Part shown: in pieces, positions 1-5,274 of the stretch | How the letters are laid out: each line of letters begins with the position of its first letter | Numbering within the stretch: the first letter of the stretch is position 1 | Assembly (NCBI GenBank): GCA_937925595.1 | Contig: CALALQ010000509.1 | Coordinates: forward strand, 1 to 5,491 | DNA from: an uncultured Demequina sp. | GTDB lineage: Bacteria; Actinomycetota; Actinomycetes; Actinomycetales; Demequinaceae | DNA length: 5,491 nt | Direction: 5' to 3' | Notes under the pieces: model-generated | Databases searched by the model: none | What the model was told of the DNA's origin: nothing | Seen by the model: the letters and a program-made list of their open reading frames with translations, nothing else | Position numbers and translations under genes: made by a program

Positions 1-32
1 AGGGGTCGCAGGTTCAAATCCTGTCATCCCGA
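1..32 (+). tRNA. 3' part of a tRNA gene, probably tRNA-Pro
   Basis: The window starts inside a tRNA gene, and only the variable-loop end, T arm and 3' acceptor strand are present. The T stem is 8-12 paired with 20-24 (one G-U pair), enclosing a seven-base T loop TTCAAAT at 13-19. The 3' acceptor strand is 25-31 (CATCCCG), with discriminator A at 32. CCA is not encoded: the next bases are CGG. The acceptor strand implies a gene beginning CGGG, which fits tRNA-Pro of high-G+C actinobacteria. The anticodon lies outside the window, so the isotype is an inference. A tRNA 3' end next to recombinase genes is a classic integration target, but no duplicate of this 3' end is visible elsewhere in the window. 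Confidence 0.85.
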
Positions 33-37
33 CGGTG

Positions 38-88
38 GGGTCGTCCTGATTACTGTCCAGAGAACAGTGATCGGGACGGCCCATTTTT
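38..88 (+). terminator. Strong intrinsic terminator of the tRNA gene
   Basis: Bases 38-56 pair with 64-82 without interruption. This is a 19-bp stem with three G-U pairs (41-79, 47-73, 51-69) and a seven-base loop CCAGAGA, followed by A and five Ts at 84-88. It starts six bases after the tRNA end, so it ends tRNA transcription rightwards. There is no T-run on the opposite strand side, so it is not expected to terminate the minus-strand operon. The stem is unusually long for a tRNA terminator. Confidence 0.9.
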
Positions 89-264
89 CGTAGCAGGTCC
101 GTTGGATCCCGTATCCAGAGGCTGAGTAGCCGCCTCTCCACGCTGACAACGGTCGTCGCGGCGCCGTTCACCGTGCGCACTGCCTGCCGTGACAACACGA
201 ATAGCCCCTTCGCCGTGCGGCGGGGGCTGGAATCGCTTGTGTGAAGTTCGGGTGCGCGCGAGCG
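89..264. other. Non-coding stretch rich in stem-loops
   Basis: No convincing gene is present here. The stretch lies between the tRNA terminator and the stop codon of the DDE-like gene, and it would form the operon's 3' untranslated region. It contains several inverted repeats in a row: TGGAT/ATCCA at 103-107 and 113-117; AGAGGC/GCCTCT at 117-122 and 132-137; AACGG/CCGTT at 148-152 and 164-168; and a longer stem at 203-228. There is also a direct repeat TGACAAC at 144-150 and 190-196. These could be ordinary 3' UTR structure or recombinase sites at an element end. The sequence alone does not decide. Confidence 0.5.
203..228 (-). terminator. Possible terminator hairpin of the minus-strand operon
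   Basis: AGCCCC (203-208) pairs with GGGGCT (223-228). Inside it, CGCC pairs with GGCG, giving about ten G+C-rich pairs with a small TT bulge. The hairpin lies about 36 bases beyond the stop codon of the DDE-like gene in that gene's direction. No T-run follows on the minus strand, so it is only a weak candidate for an actinobacterial U-less terminator. Confidence 0.35.
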
Positions 265-2301
265 CTACACGCGCGTTGAGAGCGCGCCGTTCAGCGCCTT
301 GCTTCGAGATGCGGCCGACTTGCTCTTCGCCGCGCGCCTGTTCTCGATGTACTCCGGTGGCAGTTTTCCGTGCGGGACGTTGCCTGTGTAGGAGTTGTAC
401 CACTTGCTGTCGCGCAGGCGAGGCCGCGCGGTCGGCATGTGCGCCTGGGATCCGAGGTCTGCCTCTCCCACCAGCTCATCGTGGAGGAACGCGGCGATCT
501 TCGCGATGTTCCACGCGGCGATGAACACCGCGGCGAAGAACCCAGCCGCGGCGAATCCACGAGCCTGTCGGCGAGCCGAGTCCTCGAAGTCGGAGATGTT
601 GCTGCTCTTGACCTGCTTGTTGGTGGATTCGATACTCTCGCGTGCGTGAATGTGGAAACGGCGCCATTCCGGGCTGCCGTGCTCGAAGGCCTGGACGTCA
701 CGGATGTACTCGTCACGCTTCATCGTGATCGCGTGCTGCCGGCAGATCGCGGGCAAGAAGTCGGGCGGGTTCTCGACGTGGGGCCGGGAGTCGTCCGGCT
801 TCGCGTCCGCGATCATCTTCGCGATCGGGCAGGACACGGTCGGTGAGAGACCGAGCGCAGGGCAAGCCATGCGCACGGTTCCGTCGGGCTTCGGACGCTT
901 CTTCGCGCGAAGTTGATACGCGCGCCTCTCCAACCGACGCGCCTCGAATGTGGCTTCGTCGATGTCGCCGCGATGGAGGTCGCGCGCCGCTGTGAGCAGC
1001 GGCTTCGGTGTTGAGGGGCAGTACATGCCACCATCCGTGAGGACCACGCCCTTCTCGTTCGGCCGTGTGTTCCCGAGGCGGTCGGCCCGGTAGTCGGTCG
1101 ACGGGGTGTAGCCGAGTTCGAAGGCCGGTTCATGCAGCCGCTCAGGAAGCGCATTGGCGAAGTACGCCTTGTCCGCGTCGACGACACCCGGGACATTCGA
1201 ATCATTCCCGAGCGCGGCCCTCATCAGGTTGACGGCTTCCTCGGAGACTCCGACGTTCGGCATGCTGATGCTGGCCGCGGCGATAATGCGCGGAAATGCA
1301 GATTTGCGTGGCATGTCCGCGTTCACCCGTGATGCGAGGTTGAGAACCCATCCCCAGGCAAGCTCAGCGGCGCCGCCCGGGTTGTCGGGCGAGGTCACGT
1401 CGGCGACTCCTGGACGGAGATCGGGTCGCTCACCGGTCCGTGGGTACCAGCCGACGAAAACGTCCGAGGGCCCAGGCGTCAGGGCACGGTTCTCCTGAAG
1501 GGCGCGGAGTTCTTTCGCAACATCGGCATCGAGGCGCTTGCGAGAGAAGCCGCGCTTGGTCGGCGCCTCCACGTACGTCTGGTCGATGGTCAAGTCCATG
1601 CGCTTGCCGGCGCGACGGATCCGGCGCGGCTGCTCCATGTACGTCATCCGGATCATCCGGCGCATGAACTCGTCAAGGCGGGCCTTCCTTATCGCCTCGA
1701 GCTCCGTGTCGTGGGCGAGAAGCGTGTCCCTGACCTCGACCATCGTCATCGCTTCGTAGCGGCGCGCCGGGAACGGGTCCATGACGTCGAGCACCTGCCG
1801 CCGGAGCGCGCTTCGCAGGTTCTCCTCCCACCGGACTGCCCCCTGGTAGAGAGTGGTGAACGCGTGCGGTTCCGGAATGTCCAGTAATTCCCGCATGGCA
1901 GGCGAGATGCGGTGGTGCAGGAGTCGAGCGGCCTTGCGGATCTCGAGGGGCGAATCTTCCAGCGCGAGAAGAAAGAACGCGGTGATCACGGCCTTCGCCG
2001 TAAAGAAGGAAGGCCGACCACCGAGGGCGGGGTTGTATCCGTCCTCCCGCCGGCACTCCTCGAGGAACTCGACGACGCGCGCGGCTTCGATGCGGCGAAT
2101 GGCGGTGCGGACGACCCGGTCGTCGATGTGGCCCTCTTGGCGTCCGCGCGTGCTGACCTCGTCGGAGGTGATGCCGCCGAAGTCGATTTCGTCCAGGGTG
2201 ATGCCGCCGAGGTCCTGCCCGCGCTGCTCGTGGTCCGCGGCGTTCGGGGCGTCCGGCGAAGCGGCGTAGTCGTCCGCTGGTCCGTTCGTGATGTTACTCA
2301 C
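265..2301 (-). CDS. DDE-transposase-like protein with a cysteine-rich insertion
   Basis: A 678-residue protein resembling DDE (RNase H-fold) transposases of the IS4/IS5/IS1182 kind. An N-terminal helical region (about 65-180) is followed by motifs compatible with the triad: D240 in LTIDQT (D236 nearby), D375/D377 in VVDADKAY, and E558 in RESIESTNKQVK, which matches the family's R-x3-E-x2-N-x3-K pattern. Between the second D and E lie four cysteines, three followed by proline (C428, C480, C491, C520), suggesting a zinc-binding insertion as in IS1182-type enzymes. A hydrophobic helical stretch (about 582-606) and a basic tail follow. The GTG start at 2301 overlaps the upstream TGA (GTGA), which indicates translational coupling. 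The frame is open for 83 more codons upstream, but that part lies inside the recombinase gene. The fold call is fairly secure. Active transposase versus repurposed nuclease is open. Confidence 0.75.
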   Translation of the reverse strand: MSNITNGPADDYAASPDAPNAADHEQRGQDLGGITLDEIDFGGITSDEVSTRGRQEGHIDDRVVRTAIRRIEAARVVEFLEECRREDGYNPALGGRPSFFTAKAVITAFFLLALEDSPLEIRKAARLLHHRISPAMRELLDIPEPHAFTTLYQGAVRWEENLRSALRRQVLDVMDPFPARRYEAMTMVEVRDTLLAHDTELEAIRKARLDEFMRRMIRMTYMEQPRRIRRAGKRMDLTIDQTYVEAPTKRGFSRKRLDADVAKELRALQENRALTPGPSDVFVGWYPRTGERPDLRPGVADVTSPDNPGGAAELAWGWVLNLASRVNADMPRKSAFPRIIAAASISMPNVGVSEEAVNLMRAALGNDSNVPGVVDADKAYFANALPERLHEPAFELGYTPSTDYRADRLGNTRPNEKGVVLTDGGMYCPSTPKPLLTAARDLHRGDIDEATFEARRLERRAYQLRAKKRPKPDGTVRMACPALGLSPTVSCPIAKMIADAKPDDSRPHVENPPDFLPAICRQHAITMKRDEYIRDVQAFEHGSPEWRRFHIHARESIESTNKQVKSSNISDFEDSARRQARGFAAAGFFAAVFIAAWNIAKIAAFLHDELVGEADLGSQAHMPTARPRLRDSKWYNSYTGNVPHGKLPPEYIENRRAAKSKSAASRSKALNGALSTRV
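2161..2220. repeat. 30-bp in-frame tandem duplication in the DDE-like gene
   Basis: Two adjacent 30-bp units (2161-2190 and 2191-2220) share GGTGATGCCGCCGA and flanking bases. They encode two successive ten-residue units of the form GGIT-x-DE (residues 31-50) in the acidic, probably disordered N-terminal tail of the DDE-like protein. Thirty bases is exactly ten codons, so the frame is kept. Confidence 0.75.
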
Positions 2302-3362
2302 CGCGTGCCGCCGATCGCGGCGATGCGCGCGAAGTAGTCTTCCGCGCGTGCAGCTCGAAGGTACGGCTCGTAGGAGTCGAAGTTGTGGGCGGCCGGGTAG
2401 CCGCACACCTGGTTGACGACCTTCTCTGGAATGCCGGCTTCGAGCAGGGATACGACGTACCCGCGTCGTAGCGTGCTTACGGTGGGCCGAAGTGAACCTG
2501 CGTTCTCCGTAAGGAAGCGTTGCACGAGCTGTGCCGGGTTCTCGGGCCACCTGTACCCCGTGATCACGGGGCCCTCAGTGCGACCTTCCAGGGCGGCGCC
2601 GAGCAGGCGGATCCAGACGTTCCGCACCGGCACCCGTCGAGCACGGTTGCCCCGCACGGAGATCAGCATGAGGCCCTCGTCGGTGCGCTCGATGTCCTCG
2701 ACCTGAAGACCAGTGATCTCGTGAGTTCGCAGGCCTGCTCCTGCTGCGAGTGCAACGAGCGCACAAGCGTTGCGTTGCTTGACCTCGGTGGGCAGTGTGC
2801 TCGCCCAGCTCACGATCCGCGCGATCTCGTCGTCGGTGAAGATCCGACCGTTGCCCTTCCCGAAAGGGGCCGGCTCGCGAGACATGCGAACGCCAGCAAG
2901 CTGTTCCGCGATGGTCGCAAGCTGACGGCGAACGTCCCACTTCCGCGCTGGCGTTGTATCGACAAGGCCCTGCGCGACAAAGCGCTCGATGAGCGGCTCG
3001 GTGAAGTAGGCGGCGACCGTTGGAGCCTTACCGGTCCGTGCCCACACCCAGACGCTGAACTGGCCCACCATGTTGAGCAGTCGACGCGTCACGTCGGGTG
3101 TGCGCGGGTTCATTCGTGTCACCACGTCGACGACGAACGGTTGGACGGCCGCCCACTGCAGTGAGGTCGCGTGACGCGGGCGATATCGGATGATCCGCAG
3201 CCACGCTGCATCGGTGATCGTGCGGCACTGAGCACGGATCGCCTCGAGGTCGGAAGGAATGTCGTTGAATCGGCGGTTCACATTCAGCTCTATGCAAACC
3301 CAGGTCCAATCGGTTGCGACCATCCCGGCCAGAGCCCGAGTGACCCGCTGCCAGAGACTCAC
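2298..3362 (-). CDS. Tyrosine recombinase with altered active site
   Basis: A 354-residue tyrosine recombinase (phage-integrase family). An N-terminal core-binding, SAM-like region (about 75-160) precedes a catalytic domain (about 172-345). By comparison with XerD, the first arginine is R212 in GAGLRTHEI, the second is R299 in STLRRGY, and the nucleophile is Y331, nine residues after the GY pair (321-322) as in canonical LGH...Y. Other catalytic positions are changed: the beta-hairpin lysine is R237, the His of HxxR is S296, and the His/Trp after the conserved Gly is Y322. It could still cleave DNA, but it is not a standard integrase. The GTG start at 3362 overlaps the previous gene's TGA and has GGAGG at 3370-3374 (seven bases away) inside that gene. 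The protein is paralogous to its upstream neighbour, with a longer N-terminus. A heteromeric function is an inference. Confidence 0.88.
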   Translation of the reverse strand: MSLWQRVTRALAGMVATDWTWVCIELNVNRRFNDIPSDLEAIRAQCRTITDAAWLRIIRYRPRHATSLQWAAVQPFVVDVVTRMNPRTPDVTRRLLNMVGQFSVWVWARTGKAPTVAAYFTEPLIERFVAQGLVDTTPARKWDVRRQLATIAEQLAGVRMSREPAPFGKGNGRIFTDDEIARIVSWASTLPTEVKQRNACALVALAAGAGLRTHEITGLQVEDIERTDEGLMLISVRGNRARRVPVRNVWIRLLGAALEGRTEGPVITGYRWPENPAQLVQRFLTENAGSLRPTVSTLRRGYVVSLLEAGIPEKVVNQVCGYPAAHNFDSYEPYLRAARAEDYFARIAAIGGTR

Positions 3363-4225
3363 CGATTCGCCTCCGAGGGGAGGAAGACCGCAATCCGATC
3401 GAGTGCTGCGAGGGACGTGAGGCCCGAGAATTCGAGGAGTTTGGCCGGGGGCGTCTGGTCTCGCAGATGTCCCAAGAGCCAGGTCGTCCGCATGCGACTC
3501 GGTCGCACATCGAGACTCGTGCGGCTACGTGTGACGAAATCTGTCACCTGGCCGTCCGCTACGGACGCCCGCCCGGGGCGGAACAGCAGCGTGTCGCGGC
3601 GATGTTCCACCACGGACGCGAGTGTCCTCCCCCACTCGCGTCCCACCGGGACGTCACGTGACCGTGCACCGGTGACCTTGATCCATGTGACATCGTCACG
3701 CACGCGACAGTGCTCCCCCGTGACACTGAGGAGTTCACGAGTTGACAGCCCTGCACCAAGGCCGAGGGCCAGAAGCGCTAGAGCGTCATCACGGCGATGG
3801 CCGGTCGTCTGGGTGTCGGCCCAACTGTACAGAGCTGCGACCTCGGTCGAGCTGTATGGCTGAGTGGGGTCCCGGCGACCGATCGAACGACGACTCTCCA
3901 CGGCCTCGGCGGGCGCAAGCTGCTCGAGAATCCGCCACAGTGCAGAGCGAATCGTTGCGCGGCTCGACCAGAGATGATGCGGCATGCCGGACGCAATGAA
4001 TGCATTCACGTTCCGTGCGCGAAGGACGCGCTCGTCCGTGAGGTCGAGCGCTCGCGTCTGCCAGCACCACAGCAGAAACGGCGTCACCGCGGCGTAGATC
4101 GCGTCCTCGTCTTGACGCGTGCCATCCCGCAGCCGCGCGACGACGTCGCGGGCGTATGGCCCGATGACGCTCCAGTACGGAAGTGCACCGATGGGCATGT
4201 AGGCGCCTGCTTCACCGTGCTCCAT
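3359..4225 (-). CDS. Tyrosine-recombinase-fold protein, apparently catalytically dead
   Basis: A 288-residue protein that aligns without gaps to the C-terminal box of the next gene's recombinase (this protein 243-282, neighbour 296-335) and over its core-binding region (about 47-104). The fold is kept but catalytic residues are gone. Box I reads GAGLSTREL, with S161 where the arginine belongs. The beta-hairpin lysine position is T185, and the His of HxxR is S243. The position matching nucleophile Y331 of the neighbour is I278, with no tyrosine anywhere in the C-terminal region. Only the second arginine (R246) remains. The frame is intact and the ATG at 4225 has a perfect Shine-Dalgarno, GGAGGT (4231-4236), so this is not a decayed pseudogene. 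It heads the three-gene operon. A structural or DNA-binding partner of the downstream recombinase is the likely role (inference). Confidence 0.8.
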   Translation of the reverse strand: MEHGEAGAYMPIGALPYWSVIGPYARDVVARLRDGTRQDEDAIYAAVTPFLLWCWQTRALDLTDERVLRARNVNAFIASGMPHHLWSSRATIRSALWRILEQLAPAEAVESRRSIGRRDPTQPYSSTEVAALYSWADTQTTGHRRDDALALLALGLGAGLSTRELLSVTGEHCRVRDDVTWIKVTGARSRDVPVGREWGRTLASVVEHRRDTLLFRPGRASVADGQVTDFVTRSRTSLDVRPSRMRTTWLLGHLRDQTPPAKLLEFSGLTSLAALDRIAVFLPSEANR

Positions 4226-4359
4226 CGATCACCTCCGCTCCAGTCCGGGATCGACCGTACGGAGCACGGCGCGTGCAGATCCACCGACTCAATGTCAAGA
4301 AGGAGGCGTTGCCGCGCACACCTTTCGTGCGCCCGATCCACGGGTGCAGGAAGGGAAGG
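4226..4359. promoter_or_regulatory. Divergent control region of recombinase operon and HA gene
   Basis: This 134-base gap separates two divergently transcribed start codons, so it must hold both promoters. On the minus strand a perfect -35 hexamer TTGACA lies at 4293-4298, but no good -10 follows at the usual spacing. Symmetric sequences present are CCGTACGG (4255-4262), GCACG/CGTGC (4264-4268 and 4272-4276) and GCGCAC/GTGCGC (4314-4332). Ribosome sites flank it on both sides: GGAGGT at 4231-4236 on the minus strand, and AGGAAGGGAAGG just before the ATG at 4360. Shared control of the two units is likely but not shown. Confidence 0.6.
4314..4332. promoter_or_regulatory. Inverted repeat, possible operator or recombinase site
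   Basis: GCGCAC and GTGCGC form a perfect six-base inverted repeat around a seven-base centre, ACCTTTC. It lies 28 bases before the HA gene start, directly downstream of a weak -35-like TTGCCG (4309-4314). A related repeat occurs at 5127-5143. Arms around a 7-base centre also resemble a short tyrosine-recombinase core site. The function is unknown. Confidence 0.35.
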
Positions 4360-4926
4360 ATGACCGGGACTTACAGCGCACACCAGCTCGCCCTCCGAGC
4401 GTGGAACCTGCTGCGAACGCCTAACGCAGAGTCCGAGAAGTACTTCGCCGCCGAGCTCTCGGTGCTCGGCGGAGGCTCACCTTCGCCTCGCGCCGCAAAC
4501 TGGGTCCGGCGCCTCCATGAATACGAGATGCACTGGGTGGCGGTGAGCCGGCCACCCCGCGAGAACACCCGCGCGCGCTCGACGCTCCCCGATGGAGAGA
4601 GACGCCTCGGCGAGTGGGCGCGCTACCAGCGTCGTTTCCGCGACAACCTCAGCGCTTATCAGGTAGCGCGCCTCACCGTCTCCCCCGGATTCGACTGGGA
4701 TCCGCTCGAGGCCCTGTGGCTACGCCGGGTGACCGCGTGCGAGGAGCACTTGGCTCGAACACACGAGCTCCCTCGCCTGCGACAGGACGACCCGACCGAG
4801 TTCCAACTCGCCCGCTGGCTCGCGCGCGAGCTCAACGCAATGCGCCACCGCACGCTCCCCACAGATCGCGCCGCCCGACTCGATGATCTGTTGCGAGCGG
4901 CCCGCCGGGCGCGCGCGGCTGCGTGA
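4360..4926 (+). CDS. Small helicase-associated (HA) repeat protein
   Basis: A 188-residue protein with two tandem HA-type repeats (Pfam Helicase associated domain). The first (about W48-W113) has the family signature LGEWARYQRR at 83-92, then DNLSAYQVARL, then the closing GFDW at 110-113. The second (about W120-L177) has LARWLARELNAMR at 150-162, TLPTDRAARLDDL at 165-177, and a weaker core. HA domains are small helical units usually found after helicase motors and are thought to bind DNA. No helicase motifs are present here, so the protein is probably a stand-alone DNA-binding factor. The ATG at 4360 is chosen because AGGAAGGGAAGG directly precedes it. The frame is open further upstream but would run into the divergent promoter region. 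It is transcribed away from the recombinase operon. A role as accessory or regulator of the recombinases is an inference. Confidence 0.8.
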   Translation: MTGTYSAHQLALRAWNLLRTPNAESEKYFAAELSVLGGGSPSPRAANWVRRLHEYEMHWVAVSRPPRENTRARSTLPDGERRLGEWARYQRRFRDNLSAYQVARLTVSPGFDWDPLEALWLRRVTACEEHLARTHELPRLRQDDPTEFQLARWLARELNAMRHRTLPTDRAARLDDLLRAARRARAAA

Positions 4927-4944
4927 CTCGGCGCTTTCGCCGAG
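4927..4944 (+). terminator. Terminator-like hairpin after the HA gene
   Basis: CTCGGCG (4927-4933) pairs perfectly with CGCCGAG (4938-4944) around the loop CTTT. The hairpin begins on the base after the TGA stop codon of the HA gene. No T-run follows, so this is a hairpin-only terminator or an mRNA 3'-end protector. Confidence 0.55.
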
Positions 4945-5035
4945 CTGTCGACACTAGGCGCCAAAGCGACCAGCGCGGGTCGAGGTGATCCCTAGAGTCG
5001 GGTTCCGACCTAGACGGAGCACCCTTCGGAGGACC

Positions 5036-5107
5036 ATGGAAGCGCGCAACCCAGACGCTACCCACGCCATCGCGAACACTGAGGCGCCTCCGGACGGCGA
5101 CTACTGA
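5036..5107 (+). CDS. Possible 23-residue peptide
   Basis: An ATG at 5036 follows GGAGGA (5028-5033) and opens a 23-codon frame ending in TGA at 5105-5107. The peptide is hydrophilic, beginning MEARNPD and ending PPDGDY. The ribosome site is good in sequence but only about 2-3 bases from the start. I recognise no family. It could be a leader peptide, the remaining N-terminus of a disrupted gene, or chance. Confidence 0.22.
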   Translation: MEARNPDATHAIANTEAPPDGDY

Positions 5108-5126
5108 TAGGTCCGATTGTTGATGA

Positions 5127-5143
5127 GTGCACTTTTCGCGCAC
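5127..5143. repeat. Inverted repeat resembling the one at 4314-4332
   Basis: GTGCAC (5127-5132) and GCGCAC (5138-5143) flank TTTTC and pair at five of six positions. The shape and core (arms GxGCAC around a TTTC-containing centre) resemble the repeat before the HA gene. It may be a second binding site for the same factor, but short G+C-rich repeats recur by chance in this composition. Confidence 0.3.
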
Positions 5144-5245
5144 GGTTTGTCGACGATATAGAGGTTCGCGCTCGGAGGGCATTGGCGGCCCCTGCCAGAG
5201 CGGGGTGGGTGAACATTCGGTGACGAAGCCGGCTTGGACTCGCGG

Positions 5246-5266
5246 ATTGATTCGATAGATGTCAAT
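5246..5266. promoter_or_regulatory. ArsR/SmtB-type operator upstream of trxB
   Basis: ATTGA (5246-5250) and TCAAT (5262-5266) form an inverted repeat with an 11-base centre, in a locally A+T-rich patch that stands out from the G+C-rich surroundings. Read on the minus strand it gives TTGACATCTATCG followed by AATCAA, which has the general layout of sites bound by ArsR-family metalloregulators. It ends eight bases before the trxB start codon, so a bound repressor would cover the promoter. Known family biology would mean release by arsenite or a related metal. The regulator gene is not in the window. Confidence 0.55.
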
Positions 5267-5272
5267 ATAGAT
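5263..5272 (+). promoter_or_regulatory. Probable -10 region for leaderless trxB transcript
   Basis: CAATAT (5263-5268), or the overlapping TATAGAT, sits 6-12 bases before the ATG at 5275, where a -10 element must lie if transcription starts at the A of the start codon. No Shine-Dalgarno sequence exists in the 20 bases before the ATG. Leaderless genes are common in actinobacteria. A TTGGAC at 5234-5239 is the nearest -35-like hexamer, but it is too far from CAATAT for standard spacing. Confidence 0.4.
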
Positions 5273-5274
5273 GC

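Larger units (their letters stand above)
265..4926. mobile_element. Candidate four-gene recombinase/transposase module, boundaries unknown
   Basis: This span groups the three-gene minus-strand operon (two tyrosine-recombinase-fold proteins and a DDE-like protein) with the divergent HA-repeat gene. The grouping is an inference from operon structure, gene content and position next to a tRNA gene. No terminal inverted repeats, target duplication or att pair was found by eye, so the limits given are only the outer ends of the genes. Recombinase-in-trio (RIT) elements and Tn554 also carry several tyrosine recombinases in a row. Neither is known to include a DDE-like partner, and here one recombinase lacks its tyrosine. 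Confidence 0.4.
4945..5274. other. Largely gene-free stretch before trxB
   Basis: About 330 bases without a clear gene. Visible items are a -10-like TAGAGT (4993-4998), a short stem GTCGG/CCGAC around 4997-5007, a 23-codon ORF (5036-5107), the perfect ten-base palindrome GAGGCGCCTC (5081-5090), an inverted repeat at 5127-5143, and the operator/promoter of trxB near the right end. No tRNA fragment or copy of the left edge was found that could mark the far side of an integrated element. Confidence 0.5.

Noticed and set aside
370..846. Plus-strand 158-codon open frame opposite the DDE-like gene
   Set aside because: It is an antisense frame produced by high G+C codon use. It has no recognisable domain and the minus-strand protein is clearly the real one.
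1853..2337. Overlapping plus-strand open frames of about 140 codons
   Set aside because: Two different frames are open over the same bases with arginine-rich, featureless translations, which is typical of shadows of the minus-strand gene.
2302..2550. 83-codon upstream extension of the DDE-like reading frame
   Set aside because: It lies wholly inside the recombinase gene, its residues look like a shadow frame, and the GTG at 2301 gives a coupled start matching the other junction.
2298..4225. Recombinase-in-trio (RIT) element or Tn554-type transposon
   Set aside because: Only two recombinase-fold proteins are present, one lacks the nucleophile, and the third gene is DDE-like, not a third tyrosine recombinase or TnpC.
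4183..4359. 59-codon upstream extension of the HA-repeat reading frame
   Set aside because: It overlaps the start of the divergent recombinase gene and its promoter region. The ATG at 4360 has an adjacent strong ribosome site, and the extension has no HA-like residues.
125..5105. Near inverted repeat AGTAGCCGCC (125-134) versus GGCGACTACT (5096-5105) as terminal inverted repeats
   Set aside because: It is only nine of ten matches with no extension on either side, which is too weak to call transposon ends.
92..5116. Direct repeat AGGTCCG at about 95-101 and 5110-5116 as element ends or target duplication
   Set aside because: Seven bases shared between two several-hundred-base stretches is expected by chance, and the flanks do not align.
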